Positions 20,283 through 27,606 of a stretch of DNA of 64,000 bases are shown one piece after another. The stretch comes from JAGNKE01 sp964583335. GTDB lineage: Bacteria > Pseudomonadota > Alphaproteobacteria > Micavibrionales > Micavibrionaceae. The translations under genes and the position numbers were made by a program. The number at the start of each line of letters is the position of its first letter. The stretch's first letter is position 1. The notes under the pieces are model-generated. The model was given only the letters and a program-made list of their open reading frames with translations. It searched no databases and was not told the origin of the DNA. Where the stretch lies: NCBI GenBank assembly GCA_964583335.1, contig CAZOVG010000001.1, forward strand, positions 434,001 through 498,000, written 5' to 3'.

Positions 20283-20378
20283 ATGAATATTTTGAACGCA
20301 TACAGTGTCGATCTGACCAGCGGGGCCGCAACGGCCATCGCGGCAGCAGCGTTCGCAGCGGCAGCAGCGGCGGCCTAG
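20283..20378 (+). CDS. Alanine-rich 31-aa mini-ORF, possible leader peptide
   Basis: The ATG at 20283 opens a 31-residue ORF that begins MNILNAYSVDLTSG and contains 15 alanine codons (GCA, GCC and GCG mixed), mostly packed in its second half, before a TAG at 20376. A small GC-rich stem, GCGGC / GCCGC, straddles the stop codon. The ORF lies alone in the 280-bp gap upstream of an aminotransferase gene. There is no good Shine-Dalgarno, so translation is uncertain. It could be a leader peptide that senses alanyl-tRNA, or a chance run of GCN repeats. Confidence 0.3.
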   Translation: MNILNAYSVDLTSGAATAIAAAAFAAAAAAA

Positions 20379-20513
20379 CCGCACATATTCAGCACATAGC
20401 GCAAGAGCGCGTTTAGACAACCTCCCGAACCACCGGAACAGTTATAAAAATACAGGTTCTTTGCGCCTTTTTTAGCGGCGAGGGACCGAAAATTGAATTT
20501 TTAGGGTTATGAA

Positions 20514-21722
20514 ATGCCACAGACCAATGTAAAAGACATCGTGAAACTGCCCTTGAGCGCCCGCATGACGCCGTATAAGACAACGATCGAGAATTTGACG
20601 CCCAATCCGGGCACGGATCTTCTGCGTTATGCGCGTACGAAGGAGGGCGTACTCTCTCTCGCGCAGGGCGAAGGCAGCCTGCCGACGCCGGATTTCATCT
20701 GCGAGGCGGCCATGAAGGCGCTGAAGGATGAGGGCAAGACGTTCTACGCACCCACTCTGGGGCATCCCGAGCTGCGGCAGGAGCTTTCGACGTACTACAA
20801 GAACATCTACGGACTGGACATTCCCGCGAGCCGTTTTTTCGTGACCAGTTCCGGCACGACGGCGGTGCACCTTTCGCTGGCCGCGATTATCAACAAGGGC
20901 GACGAGGTTGTGGCCCTGACGCCGATCTGGAAGAATCTTCTGAGTGCGGTCGAGATCGCCGAGGCCCGCATCAAGCAGGTCGGCATGGATTACGTGGACG
21001 GCAAGGGCTGGCAGCTTGATCTGAACCGCCTGTTTTCCGCCTGTACGCCGCAAACGAAAGCGATTTTGATCGTGACGCCCTCCAACCCCACGGGCTGGAC
21101 GATGAGTACGCCCGAGATGCGCCGCGTGATGGATTTCGCGCGGGAGCGCGGAATCTGGGTGATCGCCGACGAGGTTTACACGCGTACGGTCTACGGGCAG
21201 GTGCGCGCGCCGAGCTTCCTCGATGTTTCCGAACCGGACGATCTGCTTCTGGTCATTAACAGTTTCTCCAAAACGTGGGCGATGACGGGCTGGCGGCTGG
21301 GCTGGATCGTCGGGCCGCCGTCGGCGGAGCTCAAGATCTGTGATCTGGCCGTTTACAACAACATGGGGCCGCCGAGCTTCACGCAACACGGTGCTCTGGC
21401 CGCGCTGCGGCAGGGCGAGGGGTTTCTGAACGAGCAGATGACGCTCTGGCGCTCGAACCTCGATCTGCTGATGGACCGTTTCGCGCAGATGCCGAAAATC
21501 TCCATGATGCGGCCGGATGCCAGCTTCTATGCGTTCTTCAAGGTCGAGGGCGAGGAGGATTGCATCGCGTTCTGTACCAAGCTGATCGATCAGGCCGGGC
21601 TGTCCTTAGCGCCCGGCTGCGCGTTCGGCGATTGCGGGCGCGGGTTCATCCGTCTGGCCTTCGCGTGCTCGGAAACCAAGCTTCTCGACGCTCTGGACCG
21701 GCTGGAGCGGGTCGTACGTTAA
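20514..21722 (+). CDS. Class I/II pyridoxal-phosphate aminotransferase
   Basis: A 402-residue fold-type I aminotransferase. The family landmarks are YAPTLGHPELRQELSTYY, SSGTTAVHLSL, VTPSNPTGW (cofactor contact Asn), IADEVYTR (Asp), and SFSKTWAMTGWRLGW, where Lys253 should form the Schiff base. A conserved Arg for the substrate carboxylate lies in GFIRLAFA. The substrate cannot be read from sequence. The next gene is an Asp/Glu racemase 64 bp downstream, so amino acid interconversion is a fair guess. The Ala-rich mini-ORF lies upstream. Confidence 0.85.
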   Translation: MPQTNVKDIVKLPLSARMTPYKTTIENLTPNPGTDLLRYARTKEGVLSLAQGEGSLPTPDFICEAAMKALKDEGKTFYAPTLGHPELRQELSTYYKNIYGLDIPASRFFVTSSGTTAVHLSLAAIINKGDEVVALTPIWKNLLSAVEIAEARIKQVGMDYVDGKGWQLDLNRLFSACTPQTKAILIVTPSNPTGWTMSTPEMRRVMDFARERGIWVIADEVYTRTVYGQVRAPSFLDVSEPDDLLLVINSFSKTWAMTGWRLGWIVGPPSAELKICDLAVYNNMGPPSFTQHGALAALRQGEGFLNEQMTLWRSNLDLLMDRFAQMPKISMMRPDASFYAFFKVEGEEDCIAFCTKLIDQAGLSLAPGCAFGDCGRGFIRLAFACSETKLLDALDRLERVVR

Positions 21723-21786
21723 AGGTTTTCCTTCCCGGCCTTATACGCTAAAGTTTTCGAGGTTTTAACACTCGGAGCGTTCGCGC

Positions 21787-22494
21787 GTGAAAACAGTCGG
21801 GATCGTCGGCGGGCTCAGCCCGGAATCCACCATTCTTTATTACCGGGGCCTGAACGAGGCCGTGCAGGCGCGTCTGGGCGGGCATCATAACGCGCGGATT
21901 TTGCTTAACTCGCTCGATTTCGGAGAGTTCGTCGCGCTGAAGGAGCGCGGCGATTGGGAGATGCAGGGGCGGCTTATTGTGGACGCCGCGTTGCGTTTAG
22001 AGTGCGCAGGCGCAGATTTCGTGCTGCTGGCGACGAATACGATGCACCTTTTCGCCGACGATCTGAGGGCGCGGCTTACGATCCCGTTCCTGCATCTGGC
22101 CGATGCAACGGCCGAGAGAATCCGCGCCTTTCGCGTTGATCGTATCGCGCTTCTGGGCACCGCCTACACGATGGAGCAGGATTTTTACACGTCGCGCCTG
22201 ATCGCGCACGGAATCGAGCCGATGGTCCCAAACCCGCAGAAACGTGCTGAGATCCACCGGATTATCTATGACGAATTGTGCCGGGGCGTCGTCAAAAATG
22301 AATCGCGCGAAACTTACCGGGCGATTATTTCCGATCTCGTGCAGGAGGGGGCGCAGGCCGTCATTCTCGGCTGCACGGAGATTACGATGCTGATCGGGCC
22401 GCAGGATGTTTCCTGCCCGGTGTTCGACACCACGCAGATCCATATCGAGGCGGCGGCGCAGTTCATTTTCGAGGAGAAGGCGGCAGCGGCATGA
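21787..22494 (+). CDS. Aspartate/glutamate racemase family protein (YgeA-like)
   Basis: A 235-residue cofactor-independent racemase of the Asp/Glu/hydantoin superfamily. It begins at a GTG: MKTVGIVGGLSPESTILYYR. One catalytic position is Thr83 (LLATNTMH) instead of Cys, the other is Cys196 (ILGCTEITML). The same Thr/Cys pair is known in E. coli YgeA, a broad amino acid racemase preferring homoserine-type substrates, so a classic aspartate racemase with two Cys is less likely. The stop overlaps the next start by four bases (ATGA). It may make D-amino acids for the wall, which is inference. Confidence 0.85.
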   Translation: MKTVGIVGGLSPESTILYYRGLNEAVQARLGGHHNARILLNSLDFGEFVALKERGDWEMQGRLIVDAALRLECAGADFVLLATNTMHLFADDLRARLTIPFLHLADATAERIRAFRVDRIALLGTAYTMEQDFYTSRLIAHGIEPMVPNPQKRAEIHRIIYDELCRGVVKNESRETYRAIISDLVQEGAQAVILGCTEITMLIGPQDVSCPVFDTTQIHIEAAAQFIFEEKAAAA

Positions 22495-23036
22495 GCGGGA
22501 CGCGCGGATATTTCGGGGTGGGTGTGGAGAGCATCAGCAAGGAGCAGAACGCGGGCACCATCGTGCGCACCACGCATGCCTTCGGCGGCAGTTTCTTTTT
22601 CACCATCCGGCCTTCGCTGGATATCAACGAGTTGCGGGTTTCCGACACGTCGGGGGCGTTCGATCATCTGCCTTATTACCAATATAAGACGCCGGCCGAG
22701 TTGGCGCTGCCCAAGGATTGCGTGCTGGTGGGGGTCGAGTTGACGGACGACGCGGTGGATTTGCCGAGTTTCCGGCATCCGCTCCGCGCGGCGTATGTTC
22801 TGGGGCCTGAGATGGGCAGTCTTTCGCCCGAAACCGTCGCGCGGTGCGATCATGTCGTCAAAATTCCGATGAAATTCTGTGTTAATGTCGGCGTGGCGGC
22901 GGCGATCGTGATCTATGACCGGATGCTGTGCCTCGGGCGGTTCGCCGAGCGCCCCGTGCGGCCCGGCGGGCCGTTGATCGAGACGGGAAATCTTCCGCCG
23001 AAAAAACACCGGCGGAAGGTGCGCACGAAAGACTAA
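22491..23036 (+). CDS. SpoU/TrmH-family RNA methyltransferase
   Basis: A 181-residue SPOUT-class 2'-O-ribose methyltransferase. The C-terminal knot motifs are present: AAYVLGPEMGSLSPETVARC, VVKIPMKFCVNVGVAAAIVIYD. It lacks an N-terminal substrate-binding domain and ends in a basic tail (PPKKHRRKVRTKD). The target, a tRNA or rRNA ribose, is not evident. Its ATG overlaps the racemase stop by four bases. Its end overlaps the convergent TPR gene by four bases. Confidence 0.85.
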   Translation: MSGTRGYFGVGVESISKEQNAGTIVRTTHAFGGSFFFTIRPSLDINELRVSDTSGAFDHLPYYQYKTPAELALPKDCVLVGVELTDDAVDLPSFRHPLRAAYVLGPEMGSLSPETVARCDHVVKIPMKFCVNVGVAAAIVIYDRMLCLGRFAERPVRPGGPLIETGNLPPKKHRRKVRTKD

Positions 23037-23989
23037 TCGCCGATTTTAAGAATCTTGTTCAGTTCTGGCATTTTTTCGATTTCGGCAGCGAATTTTGAGG
23101 CGGCGGGATGGTGGAGCAAATCTTCGTATGTCGCCAAAATCAGAAGCGGTTTGAGATTTTTTGAAATGTCCTGCTGCGTGGCTATTTGTTTTCTAAGCGT
23201 TTCCAGCCATTCTTGCTCTGGGAGGGAAACCTCAAGTTTAAATTTTTTTCTCATGGCTTGAGCGGCGAGCGCGGCAAGCAGCTCCATAAAATTTTTACCG
23301 AAGAGAACGCCTTTTTCCTCAACATGGTCCTTCAGGATCAGCTTGCGCAGATGATTCAAAAAGGTTTGCGCTTGCGGTTCGGTTATGTCCAGCCTTGCCA
23401 GCCCGAGTATGAAATCCCGCGAGAGAAGCGCCTTGTATTCAGGCAGATCGTGGAAGGCGCTTTCAAATTCGATGAAGTGCCTTTGCTTCCATATGGGCGC
23501 AATTTCCGGATCGGCGGCGATCAGGTTGAGCCAGACGAGCGGAAGTTTTTCATGCGTCAGCCCTTCGTCCTGAAGGCAGAACGCCATCATTCTTTTGATA
23601 TCCGGCGTGGTTTCCTCGAGTTTGATCGTGCTGAGTATCGTTATAAACTCTTCTTTATGGGCGCGTTTATCCGGCGCGGCGGTCATCGCCATGGCGCTGT
23701 ATTCTATGGCTTTGGCGATCTCTCCCTTCTGATGGAATATGCGCATGAGGTTGGCGTAGGCCGCGTCGTAATGCGGGTCGAGGGTCACGGCCTGATGGAA
23801 CAGTTCGACGGCCTTGTCGATCTGGCCCTGCATGAAGCGGAGCGTGCCGAGATTGTGGGCGGCGTCTGCGGTGGGGGCGATTCCGAGGGATTCCGTGAGG
23901 TATTTCTCGGCCCCCGCGAAATCCTGCTTCTTGATGCAATCAACCGCCTGTGCGTAGGCCGCTTTGGCTGCCGGGTTGTTCTGGCTCAC
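23033..23989 (-). CDS. TPR-repeat protein of unknown function
   Basis: A 318-residue cytoplasmic protein. The first third holds about three tetratricopeptide repeats (AYAQAVDCIKKQDFAGAEKY, AHNLGTLRFMQGQIDKAVEL, AYANLMRIFHQKGEIAKAIE), which act as a protein-binding scaffold. The remaining 200 residues look all-helical and I do not recognise them. The start is a GTG with an AGGGGG Shine-Dalgarno. The gene is 31 bp downstream of gor on the same strand and could be co-transcribed with it. Confidence 0.8.
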   Translation of the reverse strand: MSQNNPAAKAAYAQAVDCIKKQDFAGAEKYLTESLGIAPTADAAHNLGTLRFMQGQIDKAVELFHQAVTLDPHYDAAYANLMRIFHQKGEIAKAIEYSAMAMTAAPDKRAHKEEFITILSTIKLEETTPDIKRMMAFCLQDEGLTHEKLPLVWLNLIAADPEIAPIWKQRHFIEFESAFHDLPEYKALLSRDFILGLARLDITEPQAQTFLNHLRKLILKDHVEEKGVLFGKNFMELLAALAAQAMRKKFKLEVSLPEQEWLETLRKQIATQQDISKNLKPLLILATYEDLLHHPAASKFAAEIEKMPELNKILKIGD

Positions 23990-24020
23990 TCAAACCCCCT
24001 GATCTACAAAAGGGCGCATC

Positions 24021-25388
24021 TTAGCGCGATTTACGGCGCAGGAGAACAAATTCCTCGGCCGCTGTGGGGTGGATGGCGATGGTCGCGTCGAACTGGGCCT
24101 TGGTGGCGCCCGCGACGATGGCGGTTGCGAAGCCCTGCGTGATTTCCGGCGCGTCCTGCCCCACCATATGAAGGCCCAGAACCCGGTCTGTCTCCCGGTG
24201 GACGACCAGCTTGACCAGCGTGCGCTCGTCGCGTTCGGCCAGCGCGTTGCGCATGGGCAGAAAATCCGAGCGGTAGATGTCGATCGTGCCGGGGAATTTC
24301 GCCAGCGCCTGTTCCTCGGTCAGGCCGACTTGGCCCAGCGGCGGGTTGCAGAAGACGGCGTGGGGGACGTTTTCATAGGAGATATAGCGCTGTTTTCTGC
24401 CGTAAAGACGGTCGGCCAGCGCGTGGCCCTCGGCAATCGCGATCGGCGTGAGGGCGATGCGTCCGGTCACGTCGCCGATGGCGTAGATGGAGGGGATGCT
24501 GGTCTGTTCGTCCTTGTTCACCTTGACCGCGCCCTGCGGCGTCAGGTCCACGCCGACCTGCTTGAGGCCCAGCGGTTCGATGTTGGGCGCGCGCCCGGTG
24601 GCGAACAGGACCGCGTCGGCCTCGATAATTTTTCCATCGGAGAGGGTGATCTCCAGCACGTTTGCGCCGTTTTTTGAGATTTTCGATAGGGTCGTTTGCG
24701 GATAGAGCGCGATGTTCTTTTTGCCGATTTCCTTTTGCAGGAAGGCGCGGACCTCGCCGTCGAAATCGTCGTTCAAGATCTGCTCGCGGCGGAAGATCAG
24801 ATGCACGTCGGAGCCGAGCTGGTTGAAGATTCCGGCGAATTCCAGCGCGATATAGCCCGCGCCGAAGATCACGATGCGCCGGGGCCGTTCGGGGAGGGAG
24901 AACACGTCGTCGGAGGTGATGGCGTATTCCTTTGCGCCCGGAATGCCGGCGGGGATATGCGGTTTCGCGCCGGTGGCGATCAGGATGCGCTCGGCGGTTA
25001 TGTTTTGCCCGTTTACGTCCACGCTGTGCGGTCCGGTGATTTTCGCGGTGCCTCTAAAGACAGGCTGGCCGTCGCCTTCGATGCCCTTGGTGATCATCGT
25101 GTTCAGGAATTCGACTTCCTTTTGCTGGGCGGCGATATATTTTTTCCAGTCGTGGGCAGAGGGGCCGACGCTCCAGCCGTATCCGGCGGAGTCCGTTATG
25201 TGCGAGGCGTAGGACGCGGCGTAGGTCATCAGTTTTTTGGGCACGCAGCCAAGATTGACGCAGGTGCCCCCGATCTGGCGGTTTTCGGCGTAGGCGACCT
25301 TTTTGCCGTATTCCCCGGCCACACGCCCCGCGCGGCCGCCGCCGGAGCCGCTGCCGATGATGAAGAGGTCAAAGTCGTATTTGCTCAT
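24021..25388 (-). CDS. gor: Glutathione-disulfide reductase
   Basis: FAD- and NADPH-dependent reduction of glutathione disulfide in the cytoplasm. The 455-residue protein has the FAD site DLFIIGSGSGGGRAGRVA, the redox-active disulfide GGTCVNLGCVPKKLM (Cys43/Cys48), the pyridine nucleotide site GAGYIALEFAGIFNQLG followed by an Arg-rich strand end that favours NADPH, and the C-terminal active-site His in IAIHPTAAEEFV. The ATG at 25388 has a GGGAG Shine-Dalgarno; ten residues upstream in frame were dropped. It would support the GST at 11.2 kb. Confidence 0.95.
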   Translation of the reverse strand: MSKYDFDLFIIGSGSGGGRAGRVAGEYGKKVAYAENRQIGGTCVNLGCVPKKLMTYAASYASHITDSAGYGWSVGPSAHDWKKYIAAQQKEVEFLNTMITKGIEGDGQPVFRGTAKITGPHSVDVNGQNITAERILIATGAKPHIPAGIPGAKEYAITSDDVFSLPERPRRIVIFGAGYIALEFAGIFNQLGSDVHLIFRREQILNDDFDGEVRAFLQKEIGKKNIALYPQTTLSKISKNGANVLEITLSDGKIIEADAVLFATGRAPNIEPLGLKQVGVDLTPQGAVKVNKDEQTSIPSIYAIGDVTGRIALTPIAIAEGHALADRLYGRKQRYISYENVPHAVFCNPPLGQVGLTEEQALAKFPGTIDIYRSDFLPMRNALAERDERTLVKLVVHRETDRVLGLHMVGQDAPEITQGFATAIVAGATKAQFDATIAIHPTAAEEFVLLRRKSR

Positions 25389-25427
25389 TTTCTTTCTCCC
25401 GCATGGCGTTTGTGGCACAGTGGGGGC

Positions 25428-26399
25428 ATGATAAACGCCACCGCAGGGTTTGAATACGGAGAAATTGTTTCGGTGGGCTTGCTTACCGGCGAATACGACA
25501 ACAGCGGCAATCTGATCCGCGAGTATGTGTGGCTGAATGGCGAGCCTCTAGCGCAGATCGACGCGGGATCGCCGGAGTTGCTCATCTACCTCCACACCGA
25601 TCATCTGGCTACGCCTAGATTTGGAACAAACGCGGGTGGCTCAATCGTCTGGACATGGGATTCAGGCGCGTTCGGCAAGGAAGCGCCGACGGGCAGCGCG
25701 ACGGTGAACCTCCGCTTCCCCGGCCAATACTACGACTCCGAATCCACCCTTCACTACAAGTGGAACAGATACTACAACCCGGCTATTGGAAGATACGTTA
25801 GCTCAGATCCGATAGGGCTGGACGGAGGGCTGAGTACCTTTGGGTACGTAAATCAAGGCCCAGTAACTTATAGCGACCCAGAGGGCAGGATACATTGGAC
25901 GGCGGAAATTTACTCTTGGGCCTTCGCTCCATTCTTTGGATACGGAAGTGGTATCTACAATTTGACATCTGATTGTGTCAACGGAAAGCGCTATAAGGTT
26001 CGGGTTTATGCAGAGGGTTCTCTAGTTGGATTGGGGATACGAGTATCGTTACTAGCTGGAAGCACACTCGACTTTGAAGACGACCGCACTGCTCCAAAGT
26101 ACGATGATCAATTTCCGGTATTTAATCCTTTTACAGGCCAAGGCTTGGACCCTCATGTATTCAATGGCAAGTTCGTGATGGCAACTCTTGGTGGGCAGGT
26201 ACTGAACCAAGGTGGCTCTGTAGATTACGGTACGCGTCTGGGTTCGGCTCATACGACTAATTTCTATTCGGACGCATCAGGCATTGGGTTTAATGCTTCA
26301 GCTGGCGTAGTTCTTGAGGGAACATCGACCATTACGGGTAAACCAATATTGGAGGACTGCGCATGCTTTTTGCCAGAAAGCGGAGGTGTCGATGAATAG
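25428..26399 (+). CDS. Orphan RHS-repeat C-terminal tip (truncated RHS core plus variable domain)
   Basis: The 323-residue frame from the ATG at 25428 begins in the middle of an RHS core: EYVWLNGEPLAQID, IYLHTDHLATPR, RFPGQYYDSESTLHYKWNRY, GRYVSSDPIGLDGG and a DPEG at residues 150-153 that marks the core end. The usual one to several thousand upstream RHS residues are absent. Residues 154-323 are a variable tip I do not recognise, Gly-rich and probably beta-rich. RHS tips are often toxins injected into or deposited on rivals. The frame is open further upstream across gor on the other strand, which is coincidence. It may be a displaced tip and partly a pseudogene. Confidence 0.7.
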   Translation: MINATAGFEYGEIVSVGLLTGEYDNSGNLIREYVWLNGEPLAQIDAGSPELLIYLHTDHLATPRFGTNAGGSIVWTWDSGAFGKEAPTGSATVNLRFPGQYYDSESTLHYKWNRYYNPAIGRYVSSDPIGLDGGLSTFGYVNQGPVTYSDPEGRIHWTAEIYSWAFAPFFGYGSGIYNLTSDCVNGKRYKVRVYAEGSLVGLGIRVSLLAGSTLDFEDDRTAPKYDDQFPVFNPFTGQGLDPHVFNGKFVMATLGGQVLNQGGSVDYGTRLGSAHTTNFYSDASGIGFNASAGVVLEGTSTITGKPILEDCACFLPESGGVDE

Positions 26400-26907
26400 T
26401 TTTTTCAGTAGTAAGAATCGGGTTGTTCTAGCACCATCCTTCTTGGTGCTTGTTATCGTGGCATTCTCTAGCATCTCTAATGCCTATGATGCTACTGGGA
26501 GCTCTGTGCGTCGAAGTATCCCCGAAAGTCCTTTGACTGAGGGACCTGTCACAGTCCCAAGAGATCTGCAACGCTATGTAATTATTGAATCCTTTGTAAA
26601 CCCAGATCCATTGATGCAGAAAGTATTTGTTACCATCGACGGAAAATCAAAACTCCACTACGAACCTTTGGACGGCGTGATATTCAAATTTATTGAAGAC
26701 AGGGCGTTTGAAAGAATTTCTGAGTCGTTACGAACTAATAGTAAAGGCCTTAGTCCGTATGATGTTTATTATCAGGCAACTAGCGATGGATATTTCGATC
26801 TTGCTTTCGTCAATAAAATTGAGATATCAGAGTTTTGCAGATTGGATCTAGTTGGCTATGTTTCCAGTAAAAAGTCCTGTCTCTGGTACCATCTGATCCG
26901 GCCGTAA
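26392..26907 (+). CDS. Exported protein, candidate immunity partner of the RHS tip
   Basis: I do not recognise this 171-residue protein. It has an N-terminal signal peptide or membrane anchor (LAPSFLVLVIVAFSSISNA) followed by a polar domain with three Cys near the C-terminus. Its ATG lies inside the last codons of the RHS tip, an eight-base overlap, so the two are translationally coupled. An RHS toxin tip followed at once by a small gene of similar AT-rich composition is the usual toxin-immunity layout. An exported immunity protein would point to a periplasmic or membrane target. The assignment rests on position only. Confidence 0.5.
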   Translation: MNSFFSSKNRVVLAPSFLVLVIVAFSSISNAYDATGSSVRRSIPESPLTEGPVTVPRDLQRYVIIESFVNPDPLMQKVFVTIDGKSKLHYEPLDGVIFKFIEDRAFERISESLRTNSKGLSPYDVYYQATSDGYFDLAFVNKIEISEFCRLDLVGYVSSKKSCLWYHLIRP

Positions 26908-27037
26908 TATTTTCTGTTGCAAAAAACGCGCAGATCGCGAAAGGCTGCCGATAGAACATCGGGTGCATCTCCAGCGCCAGCAGCAGCGTCTCCAGATCGT
27001 CGATGGTCCGCTCCGCGTTCCAGTCCGCGCTACGCAT
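26906..27037 (-). pseudogene. Truncated ORF following the relaxase remnant
   Basis: An ATG at 27037 overlaps the stop of the relaxase remnant by eight bases and reads MRSADWNAERTIDDLETLLL, then ALEMHPMFYRQPFAICAFFA. Coding character fades near 26906, where the GC-rich remnant meets the AT-rich immunity candidate on the other strand. It looks like the 5' part of a gene once coupled to the relaxase, cut off at a recombination junction. I do not recognise the family. Confidence 0.4.
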
Positions 27038-27458
27038 CGGGTTCGTGCCCCATATCTTTACCGCGTCCGCGTCGGCGCGGTGCTGGTCCGCGCGGGACGC
27101 GCGTGCCGATCCCCAGATCGGCCTCCTTGACCTTGCCGCGAAACACCTCCGGTTTCGCGTCGCGTTCGTGGTCGGGCATCGCCATCTTCACCATTTCGGC
27201 CATGAGCTTCTGCGTCTCCTCTTCGTGCCGTTTGCGCATCGAATCGAACTGCGCTTGAAGCGCCTGCCGCTGATCGAGCTGGATCTCAATCAATTCCTGC
27301 CGTTCCTCGCGGTCCCGCACATGGCATTGCCACGCTTCCTTCTCGTTGGCCTTGCGGATCGACCAGTATTTGAAGGTGAGCTTATCCCAGAGTCCCTTGA
27401 ACCCCTTGCGAACGCGGGACGCGCGCACCGCTTGCTCCGCGTTCCAGCGCGAATGATT
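27030..27458 (-). pseudogene. C-terminal remnant of a MobA/TraA-type relaxase
   Basis: On the minus strand an open frame follows a TAG at 27461 and reads NHSRWNAEQAVRASRVRKGF, GLWDKLTFKYWSIRKANEKE, then REERQELIEIQLDQRQALQA and a charged helical tail. This G-L-W-D-x-L, K-x-N-E-x-E, R-D-R-x-x-R-x-x-L arrangement is typical of the C-terminal region of alphaproteobacterial relaxases. The nuclease and helicase parts are missing. It marks a decayed mobilisable element beside the RHS tip. Confidence 0.5.
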
Positions 27459-27606
27459 CTATAAGCCTTTGTTATATAAAAAAATTTTTTCGGCTTTTTA
27501 ATGCATATCATGCTGCAGCGCAGGGGAAAAACCCTTGAAAAGGGCTGGACCTTCGGGGGGTATGACACTATTATGCGGCCAGAAAAATACACACGGGTGC
27601 CCCGGA
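27459..27606. other. Intergenic region upstream of gdh
   Basis: The left part is AT-rich (runs of A and T around 27475-27500). Near 27531 there is a small hairpin, CCCTT / AAGGG. The promoter of the glutamate dehydrogenase gene is expected here, but no hexamer pair stands out. Confidence 0.4.

Noticed and set aside
24696..25427. Upstream open frame continuing the RHS tip by 244 codons
   Set aside because: This part is antisense to the complete gor gene and has no RHS similarity. The RHS pattern only starts after 25428.
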